From: Paraburkholderia unamae | Lineage (GTDB): Bacteria; Pseudomonadota; Gammaproteobacteria; Burkholderiales; Burkholderiaceae | Length of the DNA: 64,000 nt | Direction: 5' to 3' | Assembly (NCBI RefSeq): GCF_003268775.1 | Contig: NZ_QLSU01000011.1 | Coordinates: 124,001-188,000 of the forward strand | In this document: in pieces, positions 1 to 8,222 of the stretch | How positions within the stretch are numbered: position 1 is the stretch's first letter | Layout of the letters: each line of letters begins with the position of its first letter | Program-made: the position numbers and the translations under genes | The notes under the pieces: generated by a model | Told to the model about the DNA's origin: nothing | The model's database searches: none | Seen by the model: the letters and a program-made list of their open reading frames with translations, nothing else

Positions 1-786
1 GGCTACGCGGACCGCCTGGGTGTGCGCGCACTGTCACCCGTGATGGACATCAGCACCGCGATGATGGCCGCCAACGCCATACTCGGCGCGCTCGTCTCAC
101 GCGAGCGCAGCGGCAAGGGGCAGGCCGTGGAGGTCTCGCTCTTCGACAATGCCGTGCTGATGACGGGCTATGCAACGGCGCAGCATCTGTTCACGGGCGA
201 CGAGCCGCGACGCCACGGCAATACGAGCCCCGATACATGCCCCTCCGGCGTGTTCAAGGCAGCGGACGGGGCGTTCTACATCAATTGCGGCAACAACAAG
301 ATCTTCCATCGCCTGGCCAGCCAGGTGCTGGAGATGCCCGAGCTGGCGGCCGATCCCGTGCTGGCGGATCGCAACGGCCGGATCGCGCGGCGCGACGAGT
401 TGTTTCGCATTCTCGACGAAGCGTTCATTCGTCATCCGTGGGTTTACTGGCAGCAACGCATGCGGGCGGCGTCGATTCCATGCGGCGAGGTGCGCACGGT
501 CGGCGAGGCGCTGCGCTCGGCGGAAGCGCGCGAGCGCAAGCTCGTGAGCCGGCTCGAGCATCCGGATCTGGGCTGGCTGCCGAACATCAATCTGCCGTTT
601 CGCTTCAGCGAGACGCCGATCGAAGATCCGTCGCCCGCGCCGCGCGTCGGCGAGCATAGCCGCGGCATTCTCACCGGCGTGCTCGGCTACGCCGACGACG
701 CGGCGAGCGCGTTGCTGGACAGCGGCGTCGTGTACAGCAGCGCCGAGTCCGCTTCAGCCTCAGCCTCGGCCGCACAAGCCGGATAA
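1..786 (+). CDS. Class III (CaiB/BaiF) CoA-transferase, 3' part
   Basis: The reading frame is open at the left edge, so only the C-terminal ~261 residues are present. The protein would move CoA between an acyl-CoA donor and a carboxylic acid in the cytoplasm. The stretch VEVSLFD contains the Asp that carries the acyl anhydride in this family. It is followed by the usual GNTSPDTCPSG and FYINCGNN segments of the second Rossmann half. The C-terminus ends in an Ala/Ser-rich tail (SAESASASASAAQ). It lies 117 bp before a GntR regulator on the same strand, which suggests that regulator may control it. The substrate cannot be read from this fragment. It is distinct from the racemase-type member at 10122, which has a GHDINY motif not seen here. 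Confidence 0.85.
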   Translation, partial: GYADRLGVRALSPVMDISTAMMAANAILGALVSRERSGKGQAVEVSLFDNAVLMTGYATAQHLFTGDEPRRHGNTSPDTCPSGVFKAADGAFYINCGNNKIFHRLASQVLEMPELAADPVLADRNGRIARRDELFRILDEAFIRHPWVYWQQRMRAASIPCGEVRTVGEALRSAEARERKLVSRLEHPDLGWLPNINLPFRFSETPIEDPSPAPRVGEHSRGILTGVLGYADDAASALLDSGVVYSSAESASASASAAQAG

Positions 787-862
787 GTGCGCACCGCCAT
801 GCCGGCCCCGTGGCGCCTTTCGGAATGAAGGCCCAGGGGGCCGGCGCGACGGGGACAGTCTG

Positions 863-868
863 TATAAT
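863..868 (+). promoter_or_regulatory. Likely -10 box of the GntR gene
   Basis: A perfect TATAAT lies 36 bp before the ATG of the downstream GntR gene. No good -35 box is visible 17 bp upstream. Directly after it comes the small palindrome GGGAGTCCC (871-879), which would overlap the transcription start and could serve for autoregulation. That role is inferred. Confidence 0.5.
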
Positions 869-903
869 CTGGGAGTCCCGGTTTTGCGATTTTCTTCAGT
901 GAT

Positions 904-1659
904 ATGGAACTGACGTCTCCCGTTACCCGCGAATCGACTTCACGCTCGGAACTCGTCGGGAAAATGCTGGCTTTTTTCAAGGAGCGCGGCTACGAGAGCG
1001 GCGAGCGTCTACCGTCCGAGCGCGCGCTCGCCGAGCGTTTCGGCGTGGGGCGCAACGCGCTGCGCGAAGCGCTCTCCACCCTCAGCGCGCTGCGGGTGAT
1101 CGAGTCGCGGCCGAATTCGGGCATCTATCTTCGCCGCATGTCCACGGACAGCAGTTTCGAGACCATCGTGCTGCTGACCGAAATGGGCTCCGAGCCGTCG
1201 ATGAAGGAAGTGAAGGAGACGCTCGAAGTGCGTTGGGCGCTCGAAATGCGCGGCGTGCAGCTTGCGTGCGAGCGCCGCACGGAGGCGGATCTCGACAGTC
1301 TCGCATCGGTCATCGACGCAACTCGGGCGGTGCTCGCGAACAAGGGCAATATTTCCGTTCAGGACACCGCGTTCCACATGGCGCTCGCGCGCTGCACGCA
1401 TAACGAAGTCCTCGTGCGGTTGCTCAATTCGTTCTACCGTATTTCCGAAAGCCGTCGTTTCGCGCTGTTCGCCGATCCCGAGCGCGGTGCGATTTCGGCT
1501 GCGCAGCACGAGAGCCTCTGTGAAGCGATCAAGAAGCGCGACGTGAAGAAGGCGACCACGTTGATGGAGACGCACTTTGCTCGCGCCGTCGAATCGTGGA
1601 GCGAGATTCTCGGCGATGAGTCGCCGGCGGAAGCCAAACAGGTACGCAAAAAGAAGTAA
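904..1659 (+). CDS. FadR-subfamily GntR transcriptional regulator
   Basis: A 251-residue DNA-binding regulator. Residues ~15-78 form the winged helix (LPSERALAERFGVGRNALREAL is the recognition region, followed by the SGIYL wing). The remainder is an all-helical FCD ligand domain, as expected for FadR-type members of about 230-260 residues. Such proteins usually repress catabolic genes and are released by a small carboxylate or acyl ligand. It sits between a CoA-transferase and a porin/oxygenase promoter region that carries a PdhR/LldR-like palindrome (3070-3084), a plausible target. The C-terminus is basic (VRKKK). An efficient-looking hairpin terminator follows the stop codon. Confidence 0.9.
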   Translation: MELTSPVTRESTSRSELVGKMLAFFKERGYESGERLPSERALAERFGVGRNALREALSTLSALRVIESRPNSGIYLRRMSTDSSFETIVLLTEMGSEPSMKEVKETLEVRWALEMRGVQLACERRTEADLDSLASVIDATRAVLANKGNISVQDTAFHMALARCTHNEVLVRLLNSFYRISESRRFALFADPERGAISAAQHESLCEAIKKRDVKKATTLMETHFARAVESWSEILGDESPAEAKQVRKKK

Positions 1660-1680
1660 AACGCTGACGTATCGGTGCAC

Positions 1681-1723
1681 AAGGGCTGGATTCCCCGCGA
1701 GGAGAATCCAGCCCTTTGTATTT
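1681..1723 (+). terminator. Hairpin terminator between GntR gene and porin gene
   Basis: A perfect 13-bp inverted repeat has arms AAGGGCTGGATTC (1681-1693) and its complement (1704-1716), a 10-nt loop, and then TTTGTATTT. It lies 21 bp after the GntR stop and 34 bp from the stop of the convergent porin gene, so it may end transcription from both sides. Confidence 0.8.
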
Positions 1724-1750
1724 GCCTGCTTGCGGAGTGGCGTACGCGTA

Positions 1751-2980
1751 TCAGAACGTGTGCAGGATGCCAAGGCGCACGAGCGCCTGGTGGTCGGTGG
1801 CCGAGGGCGTCAATTGCGTGATCGACGCGACGGCGGACTGGCCGAGCGAATCGGTGCCGCTCGCTTTCTGGTAGATCGCGATCGCATACAACTCGGTGCG
1901 CTTCGAGAGGAAGTAAGCCGCCGAAAGCGTCCCCTGGTGGTAGTTCGCGCTGCCGAACTCGCCAACGCTCGCCTTGTGGGTGTAGCTATACGCGGCGTTC
2001 ACGCTGAAGGCCGGCGTGAATGCGTAGCTCCCGTTGATTTCGCCGTTGTTGATGATGCCGGTGCCCGCATAGTGAAGCGGATTCGGACCCGCGCTGGTGT
2101 CGCCGAGTCCGCTGTAGCCCGCATGCGACCACGTAGCGCCCACGCTCGCCGCGCCGAAATGGTATTTCACGCCTGCGATCACCAGCTGAAGCGTCGCGGC
2201 CGATGCGAAGCCCGCATAAACCGGGTTGGACTGCGCGGTGGCGGCGGAACCGAACGAGCCGAAATTATTCGTGCTGCTGTTGCCGGAATTGCCATTCGTG
2301 CCGAAGTAGGAAAGATTCGGATCGCGCGCGTTCAGATAGCCCGCACCGGCGGAAAACGGACCATTCGCGTAGGTCGCGGCGAGCGCCCACACCTGATTGC
2401 GACCGGGCGCGCCCGCCACGCCGCCCAGCGAATACATGGCGCCCAGTGTCACGCCGGCGAACGACGCACTCTTGAACTTGATGGCGTTGTTCAGCCGCAC
2501 CGAATGGCCGAGATCGTCGAAATCGTCGGGATTCGAGCCCATGTGGCCCGGAAGCTCGCCAGCCTCGGAGAACGGCGCCAGCATGTCGCTGACCACGCTG
2601 TACTGGCGGCCGAGCGTGACCTGTCCGGACGCGTTGGCGAGGCCGACAAACGCCTGGCGGCCGAACAGGAGACCGCCTTGCGCCAACCCGCCGGTGTTGA
2701 TGTTGAAGCCGTTCTCCAACGTGAAGATCGCGCGCAGCCCGCCGCCCAGATCTTCGCTGCCGCGCAGACCCCACCGGCTCCCGCCAATACCGGTCGCGCC
2801 ATCGGACATCGCGAATTGCTGCTTGCCGGTCAGCGCGCCGCCCGCGCGCCCGGTCTGCACATTGCTGACGTAGTTGAGCCCCTCGTCGATCAGCCCGTAT
2901 AGCGTCACCGAACTCTGTGCGTGTGCGGCCGAAGCGGCCGTGCCGGCGAGAGCGACCGCCAGCAGCATGGGTTTCTTCAT
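1751..2980 (-). CDS. Gram-negative trimeric porin (Burkholderia type)
   Basis: A 409-residue outer-membrane channel for small polar solutes. The chosen start gives a standard signal peptide (MKKPMLLAVALAGTAASAAHA, cleaved before QSSVTLYGLID), preceded by GGAGAC. The in-frame upstream extension to 3112 would spoil the signal peptide. Features of the family include the SSVTLYGLIDEGLNY first strand, the SRWGLRGSEDLGGGL turn, the GRQ(A/Y) strands and the terminal Phe (LGILHTF) needed for BAM insertion. It is divergent from the Rieske oxygenase operon, with a shared 332-bp control region. It is paralogous to the porin at 22152. Substrate specificity is not readable, but the context suggests uptake of the acid handled by the oxygenase operon. 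Confidence 0.95.
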   Translation of the reverse strand: MKKPMLLAVALAGTAASAAHAQSSVTLYGLIDEGLNYVSNVQTGRAGGALTGKQQFAMSDGATGIGGSRWGLRGSEDLGGGLRAIFTLENGFNINTGGLAQGGLLFGRQAFVGLANASGQVTLGRQYSVVSDMLAPFSEAGELPGHMGSNPDDFDDLGHSVRLNNAIKFKSASFAGVTLGAMYSLGGVAGAPGRNQVWALAATYANGPFSAGAGYLNARDPNLSYFGTNGNSGNSSTNNFGSFGSAATAQSNPVYAGFASAATLQLVIAGVKYHFGAASVGATWSHAGYSGLGDTSAGPNPLHYAGTGIINNGEINGSYAFTPAFSVNAAYSYTHKASVGEFGSANYHQGTLSAAYFLSKRTELYAIAIYQKASGTDSLGQSAVASITQLTPSATDHQALVRLGILHTF

Positions 2981-3055
2981 TGAGTCTCCAAGTCTCCAGA
3001 TCGATTCTTCCGCGCCTCCAGGGCGCATGATGGTATTCCAGATTGGCACCATCAA

Positions 3056-3084
3056 ATTGGACCACCATAAGTGGTAGGACCAAT
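3056..3084. promoter_or_regulatory. PdhR/LldR-like GntR operator region
   Basis: The sequence AGTGGTAGGACCAAT (3070-3084) matches the FadR-subfamily (PdhR/LldR) operator form ATTGGT-N3-ACCAAT except for one base. A second, less perfect element, ATTGGACCACCAT, starts at 3056, and another ATTGGCACCAT lies just upstream (3042-3052). The cluster is 76 bp from the porin start and ~230 bp before the oxygenase start. I infer that it is bound by the GntR protein encoded at 904. The rest of 2981-3312 holds no gene that I can support. Confidence 0.55.
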
Positions 3085-3312
3085 CGTAATGACCGGTGAC
3101 GCGTGGTGTCAATCCTGGGAGAACTCCCTAAAGAGCGCGAGCGCGTGCTGTGTCGCGGGCTTGCGGCATTTCGTTGCGCCTGGCGAATACCCACGCCGCT
3201 TTTTCAATATCCGTCGTGAAAAACCGGCTCCTAGAATTGCCGCATTCACAAGGGGCGGCGAGAGCGGCGCGCTGTTCTCATCGCATAACGACAGGCAACG
3301 GAACATCGATCC

Positions 3313-4653
3313 ATGAGCAAAAACGACATAGCTGATCTCCTGCGTGTAGGCCCGGAAACCCCGATGGGGACATTCATGCGGCAATACTGGCTTCCCGCGG
3401 CGCTTTCCAGCGAGGTGAAGGCCGACGGTGACCCCGTCCGGCTGATGATGCTTGGCGAGAAGCTCATCGCCTTTCGTGACAGCGCCGGGCGCGTAGGCGT
3501 GCTCGATCATCGTTGTCCGCATCGCTGCGCGTCGCTGTTCGTCGGGCGCAATGAAGAAAACGGCATTCGCTGCGTGTATCACGGCTGGAAATTCGACGTC
3601 GACGGAAATTGTGTAGATATGCCAAGTGTTCCGGCTCGCCTCGACTTCAAGGAAAAGGTCCACGCGCGTGCTTACAAGGCCACGGAGCGCAACGGTCTGA
3701 TCTGGGTGTACATGGGCGAGAACCAGGCCAATCCGCCCGCGCTTCCCGCCATCGAGGCGAACCTGATTCCCGGCAGCAAGATCTGGTGCCTGCAAAGGCA
3801 GTGCAACTGGCTCCAGGCGCTCGAAGGCGACATCGACACGAGCCATGTCGGCTTCCTGCATGTCGGCGCGCTGGAAGCCGACGATCTGCCCGAGGCGTCG
3901 CCGCTGCGCCCCACCGTGCTAAATCGTGCACCCGAGTATCGCGTGCAGAACGCGGAGTGGGGGGCCACGTATGGCGCCTATCGCCTGGCCGAGGACGGGC
4001 GCATGTCGTGGCGCGCGGCCCAGTTCATGTTTCCGTTCTGGACCATGACGCCCAACATCCTGTTCTCGACGCGTGCGATCGCCCGTGCCTGGGTGCCGAT
4101 GGATGACACGCACGTCATGCTCTTCGACATCACGGGCGGCATCGACGAGGGCAATCCGTTCTTCACGACGAAGCTGAAGAGCGGCGAGCCGATGTACGAA
4201 AAGATCCGCCGCAAGCCGAATGGCACGGGATGGTACGACCGCTGGCTACCCGTCGATGGACCGCACAACGACTGGGGAATCGATCGGCAGGCGCAGCGCA
4301 ACATGATTCATTACACAGGCATCGACAATCCTTCGATGCAGGACCAGGCGATCACGGAGAGCATGGGCGCCATTACGGATCACAGCTTCGAGCATCTCGC
4401 GCCCACCGATCAGATGATCGCCTTCGTTCGCAGACGCCTCGCGCAAGCGCTGCGCAACTTCCGCGACGATCGCGCTCCGGCGCCTTGTGCGTCGTCGCCC
4501 GATGCCTATTTCGGCGCGCGCTCCGGCGCGTTTTCCGCCGACCCCGCCGTGGAATTCGCGGCCGCTTACCGGGCGGAACTCGACAAGGCACAACGCTGGC
4601 CGCTGAACGCCGACGACAGCGCCGCTCAAAGCGAAAACGAGGTCACGAACTGA
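3313..4653 (+). CDS. Rieske non-heme iron oxygenase, alpha subunit (phthalate dioxygenase-like)
   Basis: A 446-residue terminal oxygenase component that hydroxylates or demethylates an aromatic or related acid using electrons from a separate reductase. The Rieske [2Fe-2S] ligands are C68-x-H70 and C87-x2-H90. The mononuclear iron motif is E171-x3-D175-x2-H178-x4-H183 (DIDTSHVGFLH). Length and layout match the alpha-only phthalate 4,5-dioxygenase / vanillate demethylase group, in which the reductase is a separate FMN/ferredoxin protein. No such reductase, and no ferredoxin, lies in the neighbourhood. The gene is followed after 78 bp by an SDR dehydrogenase and then an aromatic-acid transporter, which suggests one operon. 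The substrate is unknown. Confidence 0.92.
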   Translation: MSKNDIADLLRVGPETPMGTFMRQYWLPAALSSEVKADGDPVRLMMLGEKLIAFRDSAGRVGVLDHRCPHRCASLFVGRNEENGIRCVYHGWKFDVDGNCVDMPSVPARLDFKEKVHARAYKATERNGLIWVYMGENQANPPALPAIEANLIPGSKIWCLQRQCNWLQALEGDIDTSHVGFLHVGALEADDLPEASPLRPTVLNRAPEYRVQNAEWGATYGAYRLAEDGRMSWRAAQFMFPFWTMTPNILFSTRAIARAWVPMDDTHVMLFDITGGIDEGNPFFTTKLKSGEPMYEKIRRKPNGTGWYDRWLPVDGPHNDWGIDRQAQRNMIHYTGIDNPSMQDQAITESMGAITDHSFEHLAPTDQMIAFVRRRLAQALRNFRDDRAPAPCASSPDAYFGARSGAFSADPAVEFAAAYRAELDKAQRWPLNADDSAAQSENEVTN

Positions 4654-4731
4654 GACGAGAACCGAGACGCGGAATCCGCGCCGCCGCCCGGCGGCGCGAC
4701 GTATCGAACGCCACGCTGGGAGAGCGACAAC

Positions 4732-5502
4732 ATGATTGAAGCGGGACAGGACAGGGGCCGGCCGGCCTTCGAAGGGCAGGTCGCGTTGGTGACGGGCGCG
4801 GGCCGTGGCATCGGCGCCGCCATTGCGCGAGAGCTACACGCGGGCGGAGCGCGGGTCGTCGTGACGGACGTGGATGCCGCCAACGCCGAAGCGCTGGCGA
4901 ATGCGCTCGATCCGCTCGGCGAGGCCGCGTTTGCATGCAGGCTGGATGTGCGCGAGAAACGCGATTTCGAGCAGGCGCTCGGTGCCGTGCTGGAACGATG
5001 GCACAAGCTGGATATCGTCGTGAACAACGCGGGTTACGCGAGGCGCACGCCGCTCGACGAGATCACGCCCGAAGAATTCGACGAGATCGTGAGCATCAAT
5101 ATGCGGAGTGTCTTCCTCAGTTGCCAGATTTTCTCGAAGGTCATGAAAGCCGCGGGCTATGGGCGAATCGTGAATGTCACATCGCTCGCTTCGCATAACG
5201 GCGGTACGGTCGCGTCGGCGCACTATGCGGCCGCGAAGGGCGGCGCAACGACATTGACGCGCTACTTCGCGCGGCAACTGGCGGGCACGGGCGTCACGGT
5301 CAATGCCGTGTCGCCGGGGCCGGTGTCGAGCGCGAAGGAGCGCCTCGCGCATTTACGCGAAGAGATCAGCAAGCAGGTGCCGGTGGGCCGGTTCGCGGAA
5401 CCCGAAGAAATCGCGGCCGCTGTCGCGCTGCTTGCTTCAGACCGGAGCGGTTTCATCGTCGGCGCGACGATCGACGTGAACGGCGGATTGCATATGCGCT
5501 AG
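4732..5502 (+). CDS. SDR-family oxidoreductase
   Basis: A 256-residue classical short-chain dehydrogenase. It has the cofactor motif TGAGRGIG (21-28), D46 after the second strand (VVVTDVD, favouring NAD), NNAG (98-101), Ser near 151 and the catalytic pair Y165-x3-K169 (YAAAK). The C-terminal SGFIVGATIDVNGG is typical. It may oxidise a cis-diol or alcohol made by the preceding Rieske oxygenase, or act as a 3-oxoacyl-ACP reductase-like enzyme. The operon position favours the first. The start at 4732 follows GGGAGAGCGACAAC. Confidence 0.9.
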   Translation: MIEAGQDRGRPAFEGQVALVTGAGRGIGAAIARELHAGGARVVVTDVDAANAEALANALDPLGEAAFACRLDVREKRDFEQALGAVLERWHKLDIVVNNAGYARRTPLDEITPEEFDEIVSINMRSVFLSCQIFSKVMKAAGYGRIVNVTSLASHNGGTVASAHYAAAKGGATTLTRYFARQLAGTGVTVNAVSPGPVSSAKERLAHLREEISKQVPVGRFAEPEEIAAAVALLASDRSGFIVGATIDVNGGLHMR

Positions 5503-5551
5503 ATCGTCCGGCCGCGCAGGCAGCAAAACAATCAAACCGCGAGGAGACATC

Positions 5552-6937
5552 ATGACCGGGACGAAATCCGTTGCTTCCGTAATCGATACACAACCCATAG
5601 GGAGATTCCAGATTGCGATTGCCGCAATCGGCGCGCTGGCCTTGTTTTGCGAAGGCTTCGATCTACAGATCATTTCCTACGTCATGCCAAGCATTGTCGA
5701 GGCATGGCGGATCGAACCCGCGAAGCAGGGGGCGATACTATCGGCGGGTTACAGCGGCATGTTGATCGGCTTTCTCGTGCTCGCACCGCTTGCGTCGAAG
5801 ATCGGTGCAAAGCGCCTCGTGGTCTGCTGCCTGCTGGCCATGGGCGCGCTCAATCTCGCGACATTGTTCGCACCGGGTGCGCAGTCGCTGGTGTTTTGCC
5901 GCGTGGCCGTTGGCCTCACACTCGGCGGCGTGGTGCCGCCGACGCTGGCGCTCGTCTCCGAGCTTTTCCCGGTGCGCCGTCGCTCCGCGCTCGTCGCGAT
6001 GCTCTACCTCGGCACGACCAGCGGCATCATGATTGCCGGCGTTGCCGCATGGGCGACGTTGTCGCGCTACGGCTGGCGTGGCGCAATGGCGATCGGGGGC
6101 GTCATGCCGATTATCGTGGCGCTCGCTGTCTGGCGTGTCTGGTGCGAGTCGCCGGTCTGGCTGCTTGCCCGCGGCCCGCAAGGCGACGCACGCATGAAAG
6201 CCATTCTGGCTCGCCTGTATCCACGCGCGCCTTCGAGCGACATGCTCGTCGCGGGCGAACCTTGCGCGCCTCGGGCGGGCGGCGTTGCGCAACTCTTCGT
6301 CGAACAGCGCCTCGTCGGCACGCTCGTGCTCTGGGCCGCGTTGAGCTTCAACGCGGTCGTCTATTTCTTTGCGCTCAGCTGGTTGCCGCTCATTCTTGTC
6401 AAGATCGGCGCGACTCAGCAAAACGCGATCCTCGCCTCGACGCTGGGCAATCTCGGTGGCATAGCGGCAATTGCAACGGGCTTCCTGATGGACCGGTTCG
6501 GCGGCGCGCGCATCGTCAAGGCCTACTTCCTGACGGGCGCCGCATTCGTTCTACTCGTCGGAGCGGTTCTCTCGCCAGCGGTCGTCGTTATTGCGCCCGC
6601 TGCGTTTTGCCTGGGTTTCTGCGTCAGCGGGCTGCAAAAGGGCGTGTCGGCCCTGGCGGTGACGTTCTATCCACCGGCGCTTCGATCCACAGGGCTGGGG
6701 TGGGTGCTGGGCGTCGGCCGCAGCGGCGCGATACTCGGGCCGATGGCGCCCGGCTTGCTGATGCAGGCGGGCTGGACACCGGCGCATATTTTCTATTTGA
6801 TGGCGGCGCCATTGCTTCTCGGCGGCGCGGGCATTGCGTTCATGCAGGTCTGGTACCGGCAGCGCTCGCACGCCGGCACACTGCCACCTGCTCACGTCGA
6901 TCTCCCCGATCCGGCGAATCGCGCGCAGACGCCATAG
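5552..6937 (+). CDS. MFS transporter, aromatic acid:H+ symporter (AAHS) type
   Basis: A 461-residue inner-membrane protein with 12 predicted helices, probably importing an aromatic or cyclic acid with protons. TM1 carries FCEGFDLQIISYVMP, the family's DGxD signature with Asp replaced by Glu. The loop after TM2 (APLASKIGAKRLV) is the position of MFS motif A, and a second form of it is MDRFGGARIV in the C-half. It is the last gene of the oxygenase operon. Its stop lies 5 bp from the stop of the convergent LysR gene, with no hairpin between them. A GAGGAGAC ribosome site precedes the ATG. Confidence 0.92.
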   Translation: MTGTKSVASVIDTQPIGRFQIAIAAIGALALFCEGFDLQIISYVMPSIVEAWRIEPAKQGAILSAGYSGMLIGFLVLAPLASKIGAKRLVVCCLLAMGALNLATLFAPGAQSLVFCRVAVGLTLGGVVPPTLALVSELFPVRRRSALVAMLYLGTTSGIMIAGVAAWATLSRYGWRGAMAIGGVMPIIVALAVWRVWCESPVWLLARGPQGDARMKAILARLYPRAPSSDMLVAGEPCAPRAGGVAQLFVEQRLVGTLVLWAALSFNAVVYFFALSWLPLILVKIGATQQNAILASTLGNLGGIAAIATGFLMDRFGGARIVKAYFLTGAAFVLLVGAVLSPAVVVIAPAAFCLGFCVSGLQKGVSALAVTFYPPALRSTGLGWVLGVGRSGAILGPMAPGLLMQAGWTPAHIFYLMAAPLLLGGAGIAFMQVWYRQRSHAGTLPPAHVDLPDPANRAQTP

Positions 6938-6942
6938 GCGCG

Positions 6943-8169
6943 CTAGATCCAGTCGGCGACCCGCCGCTTGCGTCGCGACGTGACGTCGTCGCCGTCGCGC
7001 GAAACCTCCAGTAGCACATCCACGAAGCGTTGCTGCACGACCGTGGGCCGCCAGCTGCGTCGCACGGTGAGGCCGATCGCCGATGTCGCGTGCGCGAGGG
7101 GCACGCCGATCTGCGCGAGCAGGCCGCTGCGGATCTGGAGCGCGGCCTGGTCGGGATTCAGGAGCGTGAGGAAATCGCCGTTCGTGAGCAGACGCCCGAT
7201 GATCATGACCGAGCCGCACTCGATCGGCGAGCGCGGCAGTGCGCGTCCCGCGAACAGTTCTTCCCATGCACCGCGCAGCGGCGAGTTCGGCAGTCCCACG
7301 ATCCACGGATACGCGGCGAGCGCATCGAGCGTGACGCGTTCCTGCGCGACCAGCGGATGCCTGCTGCCGCCGACGATGATCAGGCGATCTTCATAGAGCG
7401 GCTTTTGCGCGAGATCGGAGATCTCGTAGTCGCGCACTTCGCCGACGATCAGATCGATCACGCCGTCACGCAACGGCTCGACAAGCTCCGCCCAACTGCC
7501 TTCGTAGACACGGAACGCCGCCGTGTTCGTTTCGGCGGTCATGCGCGCCATGGCTTCGGGTACGACGAGCGCGCGGGCCGTGGGCGTCACGCCGAGGCCG
7601 ATCAGCGTGCCTTCCGGATGCAAGCCCAATTCGACCAGCAGCGCGGCGAGTTCGGCGACGGCGAGGCGCGTGCCGCGCGCGAGGCGCCGCCCCGCGGCAT
7701 TCAGGCTGATGCCCCGGCCACGCCGGTCGACCAGCGTCTCGCCCGCCGACGCTTCGAGATCGCCTACGGCGCGATGCACGGCCGTGCGCGACATGCCGGT
7801 TGCCGCCGCTGCGGCGACGAAGCTGCCCGCGTCGGCGAGCGCAAGAAACGCGCGTAGCTGTGTCGTCGTCATGCGCCGTTCGGGGCGAGCCGCGCCATGC
7901 GGGAGCGCTTTGGCGCCGAGGGTGAGATGGCCGAGCGCGGCATCCACACGCTGCGCGACCTGCTCGCCCACTGGCGTGGCGAGCATGCCGTCGGCGCGCC
8001 GCTCGAACAGCGCGTGGCCGAATTGCTGCTCCAGCTTGAGCACCGCCTGCGTGAGCGCCGGCTGGGACAAGCCGATACGCAGGGCCGCCGCACTCACGCT
8101 GCCATGCTCGCGAATCGCCAGCATTGCCTGCAAATGCCGGAGATTGAGTTGAAAGGGGTCGTGGAGCAT
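6943..8169 (-). CDS. LysR-type regulator with two tandem HTH domains
   Basis: A 408-residue regulator, ~100 residues longer than normal LysR proteins. Residues ~9-68 form one LysR-type winged HTH (RHLQAMLAIREHGSVSAAAL...LSQPALTQAVLKLE). Residues ~102-161 form a second one (TQLRAFLALADAGSFVAAAA...MSRTAVHRAVGDLE). The substrate-binding domain follows from ~187. Both HTHs look intact. The second starts with Met100, which is where a conventional LysR protein would begin, so this looks like an N-terminal HTH duplication. The gene lies 53 bp downstream of the GntR gene on the same strand and is convergent with the transporter gene. A TATAAT lies only 5 bases before its ATG (see separate entry). Confidence 0.9.
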   Translation of the reverse strand: MLHDPFQLNLRHLQAMLAIREHGSVSAAALRIGLSQPALTQAVLKLEQQFGHALFERRADGMLATPVGEQVAQRVDAALGHLTLGAKALPHGAARPERRMTTTQLRAFLALADAGSFVAAAAATGMSRTAVHRAVGDLEASAGETLVDRRGRGISLNAAGRRLARGTRLAVAELAALLVELGLHPEGTLIGLGVTPTARALVVPEAMARMTAETNTAAFRVYEGSWAELVEPLRDGVIDLIVGEVRDYEISDLAQKPLYEDRLIIVGGSRHPLVAQERVTLDALAAYPWIVGLPNSPLRGAWEELFAGRALPRSPIECGSVMIIGRLLTNGDFLTLLNPDQAALQIRSGLLAQIGVPLAHATSAIGLTVRRSWRPTVVQQRFVDVLLEVSRDGDDVTSRRKRRVADWI

Positions 8170-8174
8170 GCCCC

Positions 8175-8180
8175 ATTATA
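8175..8180 (-). promoter_or_regulatory. TATAAT box immediately before the LysR start
   Basis: Read on the minus strand, TATAAT is followed by GGGGC and then the ATG. That would place transcription initiation at or beside the start codon. No Shine-Dalgarno sequence is present, so the LysR transcript may be leaderless. The -35 region is weak (GCTGCG at 17 bp). Confidence 0.4.
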
Positions 8181-8222
8181 GGGGCCGCGCCGCGAGGCGC
8201 AGCAGCGCCACGCGGCGCGCGC

